Origin: Adenanthera pavonina
Taxonomy: Eukaryota > Streptophyta > Magnoliopsida > Fabales > Fabaceae
Length of the DNA stretch: 64,000 nucleotides
Direction: 5' to 3'
Assembly: GCA_026686845.1 (NCBI GenBank)
Contig: JAIVEN010000018.1
Location: 12,929,001 to 12,993,000, forward strand
Shown: positions 34,850 to 47,474 of the stretch, piece by piece
How positions within the stretch are numbered: position 1 is the first letter of the stretch
How the letters are laid out: each line of letters starts with the position of its first letter
Position numbers and translations under genes: made by a program
Notes under the pieces: model-generated
The model's database searches: none
Seen by the model: the letters and a program-made list of their open reading frames with translations, nothing else
What the model was told of the DNA's origin: nothing

Positions 34850-35954
34850 GCTAAATGATGTTAGTGAGTGTAAAATTCACATGAAGCTAAGTCAAAATTC
34901 AAATGTTAGTGAAGTTCAAAATGAGTTCATTGTCACTATCTATGACAAATGAATTTTGGACTTTAAAGTGTGAATTTCAAAATAAGAACTTGTGAGTCTT
35001 TTTAGAGCATGCCTATGAAAGATGAGCTTTGCATTTCAACTATCGAATTTTGGAGAGAGGACTTTTGTATCATGCTGAATGTACCACTGATAGATGAATT
35101 CTAGCTTCTAAAATTTGAATTTTGAAATCCATTGTGAAAACTTGAGGCAACTGTTCAAACTTCAATAGACACACTTCCAATATGAAAATTTGCATGAACT
35201 AACATGGATTAATTTTGGCAAACTAGAAATTCAAATTTCACTCTGTGACAAATCAATTTCTAAAGTGTAATATTAAACATATAACTATGCTGACTCTGTG
35301 AAATTCATCTATTAAGCCTTAAAATTCAAATTTTGGCATGTCAAACGTATGTAATGTGGTTGTTGAACGATTCTTTTTGTAGAGTTACAGCTAGAACATG
35401 TGTCTAACAGATAGATCTTGTGTCTAATAAATAGTTAAGCCACAAATCTATAAATAGAACCTTATTTGAACATATGGGTAACGGATTTAAGTGAGTTCAT
35501 GCCAAAATGCTACTACAATTTATAAAATCTTTCTGTATCAACATTCATAGTTAAATCCACCTCAATAAAGTAAGCTTTTAATGTATCATTTACTCCCAAA
35601 GAGAGTTTCAATTATGTAAACATTCATTTCTAAAATTTCTGGGTATAATCTTACTATGGGGATAATAATAAGGGAAATATATCTTGTTAGGGTATAAGGA
35701 GTGTGGCTTCACAAGTGCCTACTGAAACTTGTGGGATGTACTGAGATTTCACAAGTGCTTAGATCAAACTTGTGGGATATAATGAAAATCTCAAGTCATG
35801 GCTTGAGGGATGGATATAGGCCAAGTGGATTGAGCTGAATCAGGATAAATTCCTGTGTTTGATCCTTCAATTTAATATTTCATCTATATCCTTCTTCTCT
35901 CTTTGTTCATCCATGTTCTACTGCATCTTTTGGTGAAATTATATTGTACTAAAA
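34850..35954 (+). repeat. Decayed 3' LTR of remnant D
   Basis: It has the same layout as the LTRs of A-C. Decayed CAGACGAA and TTCGAA motifs (mostly CAAATGAA, TTCAAATT) are followed by GTGTCTAACAGATAG, TATAAATA at 35449-35456 and GGATAAATTCCTGTGT. The usual CTAACA end is missing, so it is cut before 35955. Confidence 0.65.
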
Positions 35955-36161
35955 AAGGGTAAAAATTAGGGTATACTTTCTCTACATAGCCACCTTCTTG
36001 GGTGACTAGCCAAACATAACACTTTTCATATCATGAAATGTGTAGCTACATGGCTAGTGAGTTTCTTATCCTTAACCTGTTTTATGATGAAAATGGCTGT
36101 TGGCATTCATGAATATATAAAAATACAAATATAATGATATTGACATGTTATTGATTATGAT
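35955..36161. repeat. Left part of a candidate LTR split by element B
   Basis: The bases aaggg at 35955-35959 match aaggg at 62821-62825. Between them, minus element B and one copy of its duplication, lies about 1.8 kb ending GGGTGTTACA. A phrase near 35970 (GGGTATACTTTCTCTACATAG) recurs near 61478. The left terminus is not a clean TG, so this is tentative. Confidence 0.3.
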
Positions 36162-37810
36162 TGTTGAATTAAGTGTTTTGATGATTCAAACCAACCTTCT
36201 AGAGCTTGAAAAGAAGATATCAAAGATGTATAAAAGATCTTAAATGGAGAAATCCAAGTAAAATTAGCACAAAATGAGATATAGAATTTCTTACTATGTT
36301 AATTTGAGTAAAAGACTTTGAATTGGCAAAAGAATGGTTTAGAAATATGATTTTATGATAATTCATGAAATATTTGAAAAACACCCACTAACAAACAAAC
36401 TTTAAAGTGTTAAAACTGATTTATTACTTTGAAAATTCAAACTTTGGCTTCTGAAATTCAAATTTTGAAAAAATAAGTTAGTCTGAAAAGAGATTCCTCT
36501 GACAGATAAACTTTGAGTGCAAAAATTTGAACTTTGGATTAAGTCTGATAAGAGCCTTCTCTGACAGACGAACTTTGAGTTTTGAAAATTTGAATTTCTA
36601 ATAAAATACAATTCATAAAAAATGAAAAATTTGTCTGAGGATATGTCAAAGGTCATCTGAAAGTAAAGTTTAAAAAGAGTCTAAAGTTAGCTCACTGACA
36701 AACGAACTTTGATTTTAAAAATTTGAATTTTAGAAACAAAGCTTGCAAGTCTGTTATGATAATCTGTTGACATATGAATGTTGGTGTTCAGAAATTTGAA
36801 CTTTGAACTAAGTCTTATAAGAGCTCTCTCTGACAGACGAACTTTGGATTTTGAAAATTCAAATTTTGAAAAGATGAACTATCATGCCTTATTGAACTGT
36901 CAATTGAGAGATGAATTTTGGGCACCAAAATTTGAACTTCGAAGGCACTGTAGCAATATGGGACAACTGCTCACACTTACTAGAAGAACTTTAACTTGAA
37001 AATTTGTATGTTTCAACAAAAAAAATTCTTCAAAGATGAAAATTTGAACTTTGCTTCATAATAGACAAAGTTTGAAGTTCAACATTGAAGTCTTTAGCTT
37101 TCGGTCTTTGTGAAATTTGTTTGTTAACTAACCAAAATTCTAATTTTGAGTGTCATACGCATTAAATGTGATTGATGAACGGATAGTTTTTCAGAGTAAC
37201 TATTGGGTAACGTCTCTAACGGCTAGATCTTGTTTCTAACATATAGTTAAGACCTAAATCTATAAATAGAACTTCATTTGAAGTTATGGGTAATGAATTT
37301 ACATTGTATATACTGAAACTGTGCAAATTCTTAAGTCAAAGTCTATTACTCTCATATACTTTATTATTCTATACTTCAACTTTTATATACACTCTTAATT
37401 AGATAGTTCAATCATTGTAATTAATCTTATCTTCATCTGGAAGAAAGATTTTCTTGTAAGGGGGTATCACAAGGGATTTGGAAAGCACTTAGCTAGAGTA
37501 CAAAGAGTGAGGTTGTAAGTTCAAAGAACAGAGCATCAAGTTTTACTGAGGTAATTACAAGAAGCCCACTAAATTCTTGCAAGATAATGGATAATCTCAA
37601 GTAGTTGCTTGGGGACTGGATATAAGTCAAGATAAAGAGACCAAACCAGGATAAATATCTATGTCTTCCCTTCTCTTTTACTGCTTTTACCTTATTATTC
37701 CTTTATACTTTGTTTTACTGTCACTTTTGCTTCCATCACTCTCTTGACCTTTGCAAAAAAATTTAATCTTCCCAATTCACCCCTTACGTGGGAAGCCAGA
37801 ATATCTAACA
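36162..37810 (+). repeat. 5' LTR of element B
   Basis: It runs from TGTTGAATTAAGTG to ATATCTAACA, with TATAAATA at 37261-37268. The motif array is decayed: TTTGAA and TTCAAA replace many TTCGAA. Confidence 0.93.
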
Positions 37811-37812
37811 AG

Positions 37813-37824
37813 TGATATCTAAGC
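37813..37824 (+). other. Primer-binding site, element B (decayed)
   Basis: TGATATCTAAGC follows the LTR by two bases, against TGGTATCAGAGC in element C. Confidence 0.75.
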
Positions 37825-37865
37825 TTGAATTCCTAAACAAAGGATCTAATAGTCCAAAAAATTCA

Positions 37866-39663
37866 ATGGCTGGCTTTAGAGAAAGCATACTACCTGAGGG
37901 AAACAACACAAACAGAGCACCTAGCTTCAGTGGAGAATATTATGAATATTAGAAGATGAGAATACAAATTTTTCTCCAGTCCATTGATCTAGGCGTCTGG
38001 TCTGTCATCCAGAAGGGAGACTTTGTCCTAATGAAACTGCAGGATGATGGGAAATACAAGGAAAAGCCAGAAGATGAGTGGAATGAGGAAGATAAGAGAA
38101 GAGTCTTGCTGAACTTTAAGGCAAAACACTGCTTGATAAGTGCATTAAACCAAGATGAATTCTATAGAGTATCATAATGTTTCATAGCAAGGGTATATGA
38201 GACACTTTAGAAATTGCTCATAAAGGAACCAATGGAGTAAGAGAGAACAAATTGAACTCCTGCATTGGTGAATACGAAAGCTTCAGAATGGTGGAAGGAG
38301 AAAGCAGCAAAGAGCTACAAAAGAGATTCACCCTTATAGTGAATCAATTGAAGAGTCTTGGCAAGAAGTACACTCAGCCAGAAAAGGTTAGAAAAATCCT
38401 TGGAGCTCTTTCTCTGAAGTGGCAACCCAAAGTAAAGACAATAGAGGAAGCCAGAGGAGGATCAATGACCTCTGTCATAACCTTCTTTGGCAGCCTTGAA
38501 GAATATGAGGGAAACATAAGGCTCTCTAGGAAGCAGGACAAGATGGAAAAAAAAAGGGTCTTGCTTTAAAAGCTGTAGAAGAGAAAGAAAAAGAATATGA
38601 TGATAGAGATGAATTAGATGAACAAACTCTGGCTATGATGGTCAGAAAATTTAGAAGGTTTTACAACAAGAAAAGGAACAAAAGATTCTTCAAGAAAGGA
38701 GTAGCTGGAAACAACAAGAAAGAAGGAAAAGAACTTGTCATTTGCTACGAATGCAAGAAGCAAGGGTACATCAAATAGGATTGTCCATAATTCATAAAGA
38801 AGTAAGAGAAAGAAAAGAAAGCTGCTGCCAAGGGCAAGAAGAAAAGGGCATACATCTCATCAATCAAGGGCAACAGCTTAGATGAAGATGAAGATGATGA
38901 AGATGAAATTGCCAATATCTGGTTGATGGCACTTGCATCTGAAGAAACTCAAATCCCATCCAATAGTGATCATGAAGATGAGATATATGAATATGAACCT
39001 TTCTATTCTAAATTACTTGATGCATTTCATGAACTGCATGATGAATTCATTAAGACTGCCAAAGAGCTAAAACAGGCTAAGAAAAAGATTAACAAGTTAG
39101 AATCTCAGTGCAATATTTCTGACACTGCATCTCTGCATAAAGCTGAATCTGCTTACTATACATCATGTATTGAATTAAAGTAAACCAATGACTATCTGGT
39201 GAAAAGCATCTCTATACTTACAAAGAGAAAAGATATGTTGTTTACTTTAATGAGAAGTTAGAGAATCACATAAGGAAAAGCTGGACTTGGCTATGATCCT
39301 TGTGCAGTAAAAGAAAAGATTAAAAAGAAAAATCAAAATCTGTATATGAGGCATTTTATGCATGCTAATGGGCATAAAAAGAAAGATCATATTTTAAATC
39401 GCATTGAATCCTATGATCAACTAAAATATGTGAAACAAAAATATTATTTGCATTGCTTTCTTCTTGCATCACAATTTAGCAGTCCTTTTATCACCTGTCA
39501 CTTCTATAACAAGAAGGGACACATTTCTAGTTCATGTGCATTGAAGAAAAATGAACTTGACAGGAAGGTAAAATGGGTTCCCAAAGGTACACTTGTATCT
39601 AGGGAAAATACCATTAACAGAAAAGGATCTAAGCAAATTTGGGTACCTAAAAAGAAACTATAA
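37866..39663 (+). pseudogene. gag: gag of element B, broken
   Basis: It begins MAGFRESILPEGNN, like the gag of element C. Stops appear early (TAG at 37950-37952 where C has Trp) and near 38175 (TAA where C has CAA), plus frame changes near 38190 and 38550. The first zinc knuckle (about 38743-38784) has lost its His (TAC) and its Trp (TAG). The second knuckle near the end keeps CHFYNKKGHISSSC, with one Cys lost. Gag would form the particle shell and bind RNA. It ends at 39663 in a frame different from pol. Confidence 0.85.
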
Positions 39664-39677
39664 ACTTTTTTTTGCAG

Positions 39678-42600
39678 ATTTGTCTTAAAGCAAAAAAAAC
39701 AATAAATGATAATGGATAGTGCCCGCTCAAGTCATATGACTGGTGACAAGGAGAAGTTCATCATCCTTAGAGACAAGAAGGGAAGAGAGGTAACCTTTGG
39801 AGGTAATCAATATGGCAAAATATTTGGTATTGGTATTGTTGGCAAGAATCTTGAAACATCTATTGAAGAGGTGCTTTTTGTAATTGGCCTCAAGCACTAT
39901 TTGCTAAGTGTAAGTTAGACATGTCACAAAGGTAATTGGGTATTGTTTGACTCAAAGTTTTTCTTGGTCATTCGAAAAAGTGATCACAAAGTAATCCTCA
40001 AGGCTCAAAGGGATGATAATTGCTATACTATCGATCTTGATGAACTTCCTTCCTTAGATTCTGTCTGTTCAATTAGTCAGGATAATGATAGTTGGTTGTG
40101 GCATAGAAGATTAGCACATGTTAACATGAACCAACTATCAAAATTGGTTAAGAATGAGTTAGTCACTGGCTTACCAAAAATTTCTTTTGAAAAAGACAAA
40201 GGATGTGATGCATGCCTCAAAGGAAAACAAACTAAATCATCTTTTAAATCTAAAAATACAGTCACCACATCTAGACCACTACAACTATTGCATATGGATC
40301 TGACAGGTTTATTTAGAGTAAAAGGCATTGGTAGAAATGTGTATGTTCATGTGATTATGGATGATTACTCTAGATTTACCTTGACCTTTTTCTTTCTTCC
40401 AAAAGCGAAACGTTTGATGCATTTATAACCTTAGCTAAGAAAGTGAAAAATGAGAAAGGTATTTCTATTGTGTCATCAGGTCTGATCATGGAGGAGAGTT
40501 TGAAAATTCATGCTTTCTAGAGTACTGTGATGAACATAGAATTGATCACAACTTCTTAGCTCCAAGAACTCCTCAGCAAAATGGAGTGGTGGAAAGGAAG
40601 AATAGAACAATTGGAGAAATGGCAAGAGCAATGCAGAATGAAAAGGAACTCTCTCAAGTATTCCGGGCAGATGTAGTAAACATAGCAAGTTACATCATTA
40701 ACAAAGCCGACATCAAACCAATTCAAGGGAAGACTCCTTATGAGTTGTACAAAGAAAGGAAGCCAAACCTTTCACATCTGCATGTATTTGGCTGTAAGTA
40801 TTTCATTCATAATAATGGAAAGGAGAATCTGGTTAAGTTTGATGTCAATCTGATAAAGGTATATTTCTAGGCTATTCTAGTAGGAGTAAAGCATATAGAG
40901 TTTTCAATAAAAGGACTAAATTTGTAGAAGAATCTATGCATTTTGTGTTTATTGAAAATGAAATAGTTTCCAAGCATGTCATTGATGAAGATGATCTTAT
41001 TTCAAATTTTAAGAACTTAGTCTTTCTGAAGAAAGTAAAACTGAATCTCCAAAAATATCTGAATCTATTAACATAGAGAAAGATATTCAGGAAAAAGACT
41101 TTGGGGATGAGAATAATGAAGATATATCTCAAGAACTCTCTAGAGCTTGAAGATATCAAAGAATCATCTTGTTGATCAAGTGATTAGGGATGTTCAAGAA
41201 AGAGTTAAAACCATAAAATAGCTAAGGGATCAGATGATCAACTGTGCTTTTATTTCTCAAATTGAACCTAACTGTGCTGAAGAAGCCTTAACTGATGAAT
41301 ACTGGATTTTGGCCACGCAAGATGAATTAAATCAGTTTGAAAGAAATCAAGTTTGAGATTTAGTGCCTAGACCTAGAAGTCAACCTATCACTGGCACTAA
41401 ATGGGTCTTTAGGAATAAACTTGATGAATCAAGAATAATAATTAGAAATAAAGCAAGACAAGTTGCCAAATGATATACTCAAGAAGAAGGCATTGATTTT
41501 AAGGAGTCCTTTGCTCCAATTACAAGATTGGAAACAATTAGAATCCTATTGGCCTATACATGCATGAAAAACATAATGTTATATCAAATAGATGTGAAAA
41601 GTGATTTTCTGAATGGATATATCATGGAAGAGGTTTATGTAGACCAACCTCTAGGTTTTGAGGACTCTACAAAACCAAACCATGTTTATAAACTAAAGAA
41701 AGCTCTTTACGGTTTAAAACAAGCTCCTAAAGCTTGGTATGAAAGGCTAAGCAATTTTCTAACTAAGAAGGGGTTCAATAGAGGAAAGGTAGATATTACT
41801 TTGTTCACTAAAGAAAGAAAAGAAAGACTTACTTATTGTTCAAATTTATGTTGATGATATTATATTTGGTGCTACTAATGAATTTCTTTGCAAGAACTTC
41901 TCTAAGCTAATGCAGGGTGAATTCGAAATGTCAATGATAGGTGAGCTTAACTTCTTCCTTGGACTACAAATAAGCAATGTGGTGATGGTATCTTCCTTAA
42001 TCAATCAAAATATTTGAAAGAGTTGTTGAAAAAGTTTGGCATGGAAAAAGCCAAGACAATAGGAACTCCTATGATTACTGCAACAAAGCTTGATATGGAT
42101 GAAGGTAGAAAAACTTTTGACATACTCAATATAGAAGAATAATTGGATCTCTGCTATACCTAACAGCTAGCAAACCTGATATCATGTTCAATGTCTATAT
42201 GTGTGCAAGATTCCAATCATGTCCTAAAGAAACCCATGCAAGTATTGTGAAACACATCTTCAGGTATCTAATTGGAATATCACATATAGGACTTTGGTAC
42301 CCAAAGGGCAATGGAGAAGATCTCATTGGATACACTGATGCTGATTTTGCTGGATCCAAAACTGACAGAAAAAGTACAAGTCGAATATGTCAGTTCCTTA
42401 GAGGATCCTTGGTTTCATGGTTCAGTAAGAAACAAAATAGTGTGGCTCTATCCACTGCAGAAGCTGAATATGTTGTAGCTGGCAGTTGTTGTGCCCAAGT
42501 CATTTGGAAGAAGCAGCAGCTTGAAGATTTTGAGATTGAGATGAAGGAAATACCAATAGTATGTGACAACCAAAGTACTATCAACATCACAAAGAATCCT

Positions 42601-42794
42601 GTCATGCATTCAAGGATAAAGCATATTGAAGTTAAGCATCACTTTATAAGGGACCATGTTCTAAAAGAAGAAATCAGATTAGAATACATCCCTACCAATG
42701 ATCAAGTTGCTGACATTCTGACAAAGCCCCTTCTAGAAGATAGACATTATAAAATATAAGAGAATTGTGTATGGTAAATCCCAATGAACTGTAA
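39678..42794 (+). pseudogene. pol: pol of element B (protease, integrase, RT, RNase H), broken
   Basis: Domains follow the copia order. The protease has MDSARSSHMTG at about 39714, where C has DSACSSH. The GAG-pre-integrase block has WLWHRRLAHVN. Integrase has HMDLTG and then VVERKNRTIGE. RVT_2 keeps YVDDI (about 41850), and RNase H ends at ILTKPL (about 42718). At least six frameshifts or stops are present, including a TGA at 41355-41357 shared with element C. A run of eight T then GCAG lies directly before the pol frame (39666-39677). No working product is expected. Confidence 0.9.
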
Positions 42795-42882
42795 GTATAT
42801 CCTTATATCTATCTAAATTAAAGTTTTTGACATTGAATCAATCCTAACTTTAACATCAGAGTATGTTTGATATGAGTTGCAG
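42791..42882 (+). other. Predicted intron overlapping the pol stop, element B
   Basis: GTAAGT at 42791-42796, CTAAC at 42844-42848 and GTTGCAG ending at 42882. It is 92 nt and has the same layout as in A and C, even though the rest of B is decayed. Confidence 0.5.
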
Positions 42883-43792
42883 GTGCTCCTCACAAGTTCA
42901 AATGATAATAGAACAATATAATAGAGCTAATCAGGATGGCACAATCAAAAGATGAAAAAGAAAGCTAGAAATCTAAGCATCTGGATCTGTTCTGTAAGTT
43001 CAGAAAGTTAAAATTCGTATTTTAGATATTTATTAGATGAATTTCCATGATTAAACTGTGTTTTCGAGAAGTTAGCATGCTCAACATTCAAATTTTGATG
43101 CCTATAAGACGAATTTTAGTTGGCCGCACATGGTAACAGTAGTCTTTTGTCCTTCAAAATTTGTTTGTTAAACAACAAAAATTTGAATTTCAAAAATAAA
43201 ATGTCAATATTGTCTTTGTTCAAAATGACTATTGTACGAATACCTATTTCTCAAAAAACGCACTTTGGAAATTCTTTACAAAATGTTGAAATTCAAATTT
43301 TTGAATCAAAATTCATCTGTTGTAACATGTTCACATTATTGGTTCTCTGGGAGATGAATTTTCATAAGTAAAGTTCGCTTATTGCTTGTTTTGTTCATGA
43401 TTGCTTATTGCCTGGCTCTTTCAAAGTTCGAACTTTATTGAAACAAAATTCGTCTATTCACCCTTTGTTCCCAAAACCAAGCCTCTGTCAGATGAATTTC
43501 CAGGTGAAAATTCATCTGTTAGTAAGCCTAGCTGAATGGATTAACTTGTAACTACTCGAAGTTCAAATTTTGGCCTCTCAAAATTCATCTGTTCAATGGT
43601 TACATATGTTAAAACCGAAGGTCATCCTCTGAACAAATGCAACCCTATTCGTCTTTCTCTCAAAGTCTATTCAAATTCTCTCTTTAATTCTCATTAACTC
43701 CATTCATGAACCTTCATTTCTCACTAATTAAACTTCTTTTCGTACCTTATAAACCCATTCTTAGCATCTTTCTGAACCATTCCTCTACGACA
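42883..43792 (+). other. pol-env spacer, element B
   Basis: This is the same arrangement as in A (1287-2194), with decayed motif copies at about 43010-43600. It ends in a leader-like pyrimidine-rich stretch with TATAAA at 43748-43753. Confidence 0.7.
43748..43753 (+). promoter_or_regulatory. TATA-like box upstream of env-like pseudogene, element B
   Basis: TATAAA followed by CCCATTC, 45 nt before the ATG, as in element A. Confidence 0.4.
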
Positions 43793-46003
43793 ATGGCAAG
43801 AGTCAAAAATCCAAAAGTTAGGAAGGGAGAGTCACAGCCAAAGAGGACTGTAAAATCCTAATATGCCTCCAAGGAGAGTGAAACTTGGAAGAAAAAAGGC
43901 GAATCCAGCAAGGCAACTCCCTTCAAAAGGCAGAACACTACTCCAAGAGCAGACTCGAAGAAATCTATACCCTCTCCTTCAAAGAAAGCAGAGCCTACTA
44001 TTCCTGTCACTCTTGTCACTGCTGCTTCTTCTTCCTCCTCCAGCACTGAATCTGGAGAATATCAGCTATCCTCACTACTGTTGTAGAGCAATGGTCATAT
44101 TCTTGGAGAATACACTACCAAATTTGTTAGCAAAAAGGTAATGAAGCCTCACTGCGTAAATTTGGAAGAATTCTTGATTTCTAAGAACTTTGATGCTGGC
44201 TTTTGGATGATAAGATATAAACATTTGTTAGAAATACTAGAAAGATATGATGATGAGGTAGTCAAAACCCGGTATGCTTCTCTGTAATTCAATAGTAAGA
44301 AGAAGAAGTGGAAAGTAAATCTGAGATCAAGGACCATCTAGCTAATAGATGAGACCTTCAATGAGGTTTTAGAAATTCCAGGGCCAGATGGTTTGAAGAT
44401 TGACATTACAGCCTCAAGGTATATGGATGAGGCCGAAACTACATATGAAGAAGGAGGGCCTTTTCTGAACTATATTGAAAGCATAATTCTGAACATTCTG
44501 TTTAGAAGAAAAGAGAATAGGCCACCTCTAAGCTTGTTGAAGCCTACTAACCTTAGTGCTCAAGTTAGAATCCTACACTATATTGTGTCCAGGATTATTT
44601 TCAATAAAGAAGGCAGTTTCAATCTCATTACAAGGGCTGAAGCACATATGATGGTAGCAATCATGCATGGGAAGCTTATTAACATGGGACACATCATCCT
44701 CTAACGCATGATCAAGGCAAGAGATTAAAGAAAAGATTTCACCCTTTCATATGCAGCAATCATCTCCAAGATACTTTAGTATGCCTGGATCCAACATCTT
44801 GAAAAAGGAAAAGGGAAGCCTATTGAAATCTTCAATGAATTAGAGCTGCAAAGGATAGGAATAGAGAAGAAAGATAGGAGATGGATTGGAAAGGGACCTA
44901 GAAAGACAGAAGACCTTTTCTTTGATGAAGATACATCCCAACAGCATGAAGGAACTTCTGAGGCTGCTCCAAAATCCATACCTCAGCCTTCTTAGCCAGT
45001 CTCATCTCCATCTCAGTCCACTCAAGCTCAAATACCATCCACTCCATCTACTCAAGCAAAGCCAACCAAGATCAATGTATATGACAGTCTGTCTGCACTT
45101 ATACATAGCATCAGAGATGAGCAAAATGCCATGTTTGCTCATATGCAACACCAGATACATTAGTTGGCAAAAAATATGAAAGTAGTTGCTGATGCATATG
45201 AAGACATCAGGAGTGCTATTCCCTCCATGACAGCTCCACCTCAGCTAGGATTCTCTGAGCCTGTCATGTCTCTTACTCCTGAGCCTCCAAGTCCATTTGT
45301 GCTAGCCTCCCCTAAACCTGATGATGCAGTACATAATACTGAGGCTACTAGCACATTGACACACTACAGGCCTCTAGTAATAAGGCAAGTCCCGGTCCTC
45401 CCTTAGATTATGGAATGGAGGAAGAGGCCCCTCTAGAACCAAGCTCCCATGAACCCATTCCTGAAATTGGTTAGGATTCAATTCTCTCATCTGAAGAATC
45501 TAAGCAAGTTGAGAAACTGGTGGTAGCCATCACCACCTCACAATTCATGCAAGCTACCCTAAATAAAGAGAGAAGCATTATGCCTTATGTTGATCTAGAG
45601 GCTATTGCTCATAATGCTCTTTTACAAGCTCAAAGATTAAGGCTTAAAGAAATGTTTCATCCTCCTACTCCCTCACCTGTTTCCACTTTTGGTCTCTCGA
45701 AGGCATGAAGAGCTCAATTGGTTGTCACTAGACAAGATATGCAAGAACTTCTTAAACTCTCTGACGATGAGGATACTAGTTCTGAAGCTTCTGAGCCTTT
45801 ACAAAACTTAATCCATATCTGCCATTTGTTTCTGTGCCTCTTCAGGTAATTCCAGTGTCTCAGATCCCTCCTTCTACTGATTTTGTACACCTTCCTGATG
45901 ATGCCAAAAAGGGGGGAGAAGTTATCCGAGCAAACTAGAAAGTCTGCAGTAAAAGCCTTCTGGCAAGACCTACAGCAGGAAGTCCAAGTCTAAGAAGAAG
46001 TGA
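43793..46003 (+). pseudogene. Env-like gene of element B, broken
   Basis: It starts MARVKNPKVRK and ends in a lysine-rich tail before TGA at 46001-46003. A TAA at codon 23 (43859-43861) replaces CAA of element A and is shared with element C. More stops follow (for example near 44085, 44285 and 44702), and frame changes occur in the C-terminal third. One is an extra G in the internal polypurine copy at 45906-45920. The conserved central domain (about 44150-44900) is still easy to read. Confidence 0.88.
45906..45920 (+). other. Internal polypurine tract copy, element B (one extra G)
   Basis: AAAAAGGGGGGAGAA inside the env-like pseudogene, compared with AAAAAGGGGGAGAA at 46247-46260. Confidence 0.5.
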
Positions 46004-46246
46004 TTAGAACTTATGATTGCTTGGTTCTTCTTGTAGTATTGTTTTTGTCTTATGAATGATTAATCTTTGTTTTGAATTTTATGATTGCCATCTTTATATT
46101 GAAACCTTAAATGGATTAATGATTCTCTCTGTTTGATCTGTTATGCATGATATCTTATCTTTTGAATTATAATGTATATATTGATGGGGAGCTTGTTAAA
46201 GCAAACCCAAGTACTAATTGAGTTTGCAAGTTGTTTTGTCATCATC

Positions 46247-46260
46247 AAAAAGGGGGAGAA
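46247..46260 (+). other. Polypurine tract, element B
   Basis: AAAAAGGGGGAGAA directly before the 3' LTR at 46261, preceded by TTGTCATCATC as in A and C. Confidence 0.85.
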
Positions 46261-47474
46261 TCTTGAATCAAGTGTTTTGATGATTCCAAACCAACCTTCT
46301 AGAGCTTGAAAAGAAGATATCAAAAGTACAAAAAAATCTCAATTAGAGAAATCCAAGTAAAATCAGCACAAGATTAGATATAAGATTTCTTATTATGTTT
46401 AATTTGAATAAAAGACTTCGAACTGGCAAAAGAATGGTTTAGAAATATGATTTATGATAATTCATGGAATCTTTGAAAAACACCTACTAACAGACGAACT
46501 TTAAAGTGTTAAAATTGATTTATTGCTTTGAAAATTCGAACTTGGGCTTCTGAAATTCGAATTTTGAATTGAAAATAAGTTAGTCAGAAAAGAGATTCCT
46601 TTGACAGATGAACTTCAAGTGCAGAAATTTGAACTTTGGATTAAGTCTGATAAGAGCCTTATCTGACAGACGAACTTGAATTTTGACAATTTGAATTTTT
46701 GATAAAACATAATTCATGAAAAATGAAAAATTCGTCTAACGATTTGTCAAAGGTCATGTGAAAGTAAAGTTTAAAAAGAGTCCAAAGTTAGCTCACTGAT
46801 AAACAAACTTTGACATTGAAAATTTGAATTTTAGAAACAAAGCTTGCAAGTCTGTTATGATAATTTATTGACATATGAATATTGGTATTCTGAAATTTGA
46901 ACTTTGAACTAAGTCTTACAAGAGCTCTTTTGGACAGACAAACTTTGGATTTTAAAAATTTGAATTTTGAAAAAATAAACTATTGTGCCTTATTGAGCCG
47001 CCCACTGACAAACGAATTTTGGGCAGCAAAATTCAAACTTTGAAGGCACTGTAGCAATATGGGACAACTATTCACACATACTAGAAGAACTTTAACTTGA
47101 AAATTTGTATGTTCCATTATAGAAACATTCTTCAAAGATGAAAATTTGAACTTTGCTTCATAACAGACGAATTTTGAAGTTCAATGTTGAAGTCTTTAGC
47201 TTTCGGTCTTTGTAAAATTCGTCTGTTAACTAATCAAAATTCAAACTTTGAGTGTCAGACGCATTAAATGCGATTGGTGAATGGATAGTTTTTCAGAGTA
47301 ATCATTGGGTAACGTCTCTAATAGCTAGATCTTGTCTCTAATGTATAGTTAAGATATAAATCTATAAATAGAACTTTATTTGAAGTTGTGGGTAATGATT
47401 TTACATTGCATATACTGAAACTCTATCAAATTCTTAAGTTAAAGTCTCTTACTCTCACATACTTCATTATTCTG
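46261..47474 (+). repeat. 3' LTR of element B, left part
   Basis: It starts TCTTGAATCAAGTG (a change from TGTTGAATTAAGTG) and runs to the element C insertion point after ttctg at 47470-47474. TATAAATA is at 47363-47370. Confidence 0.92.
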
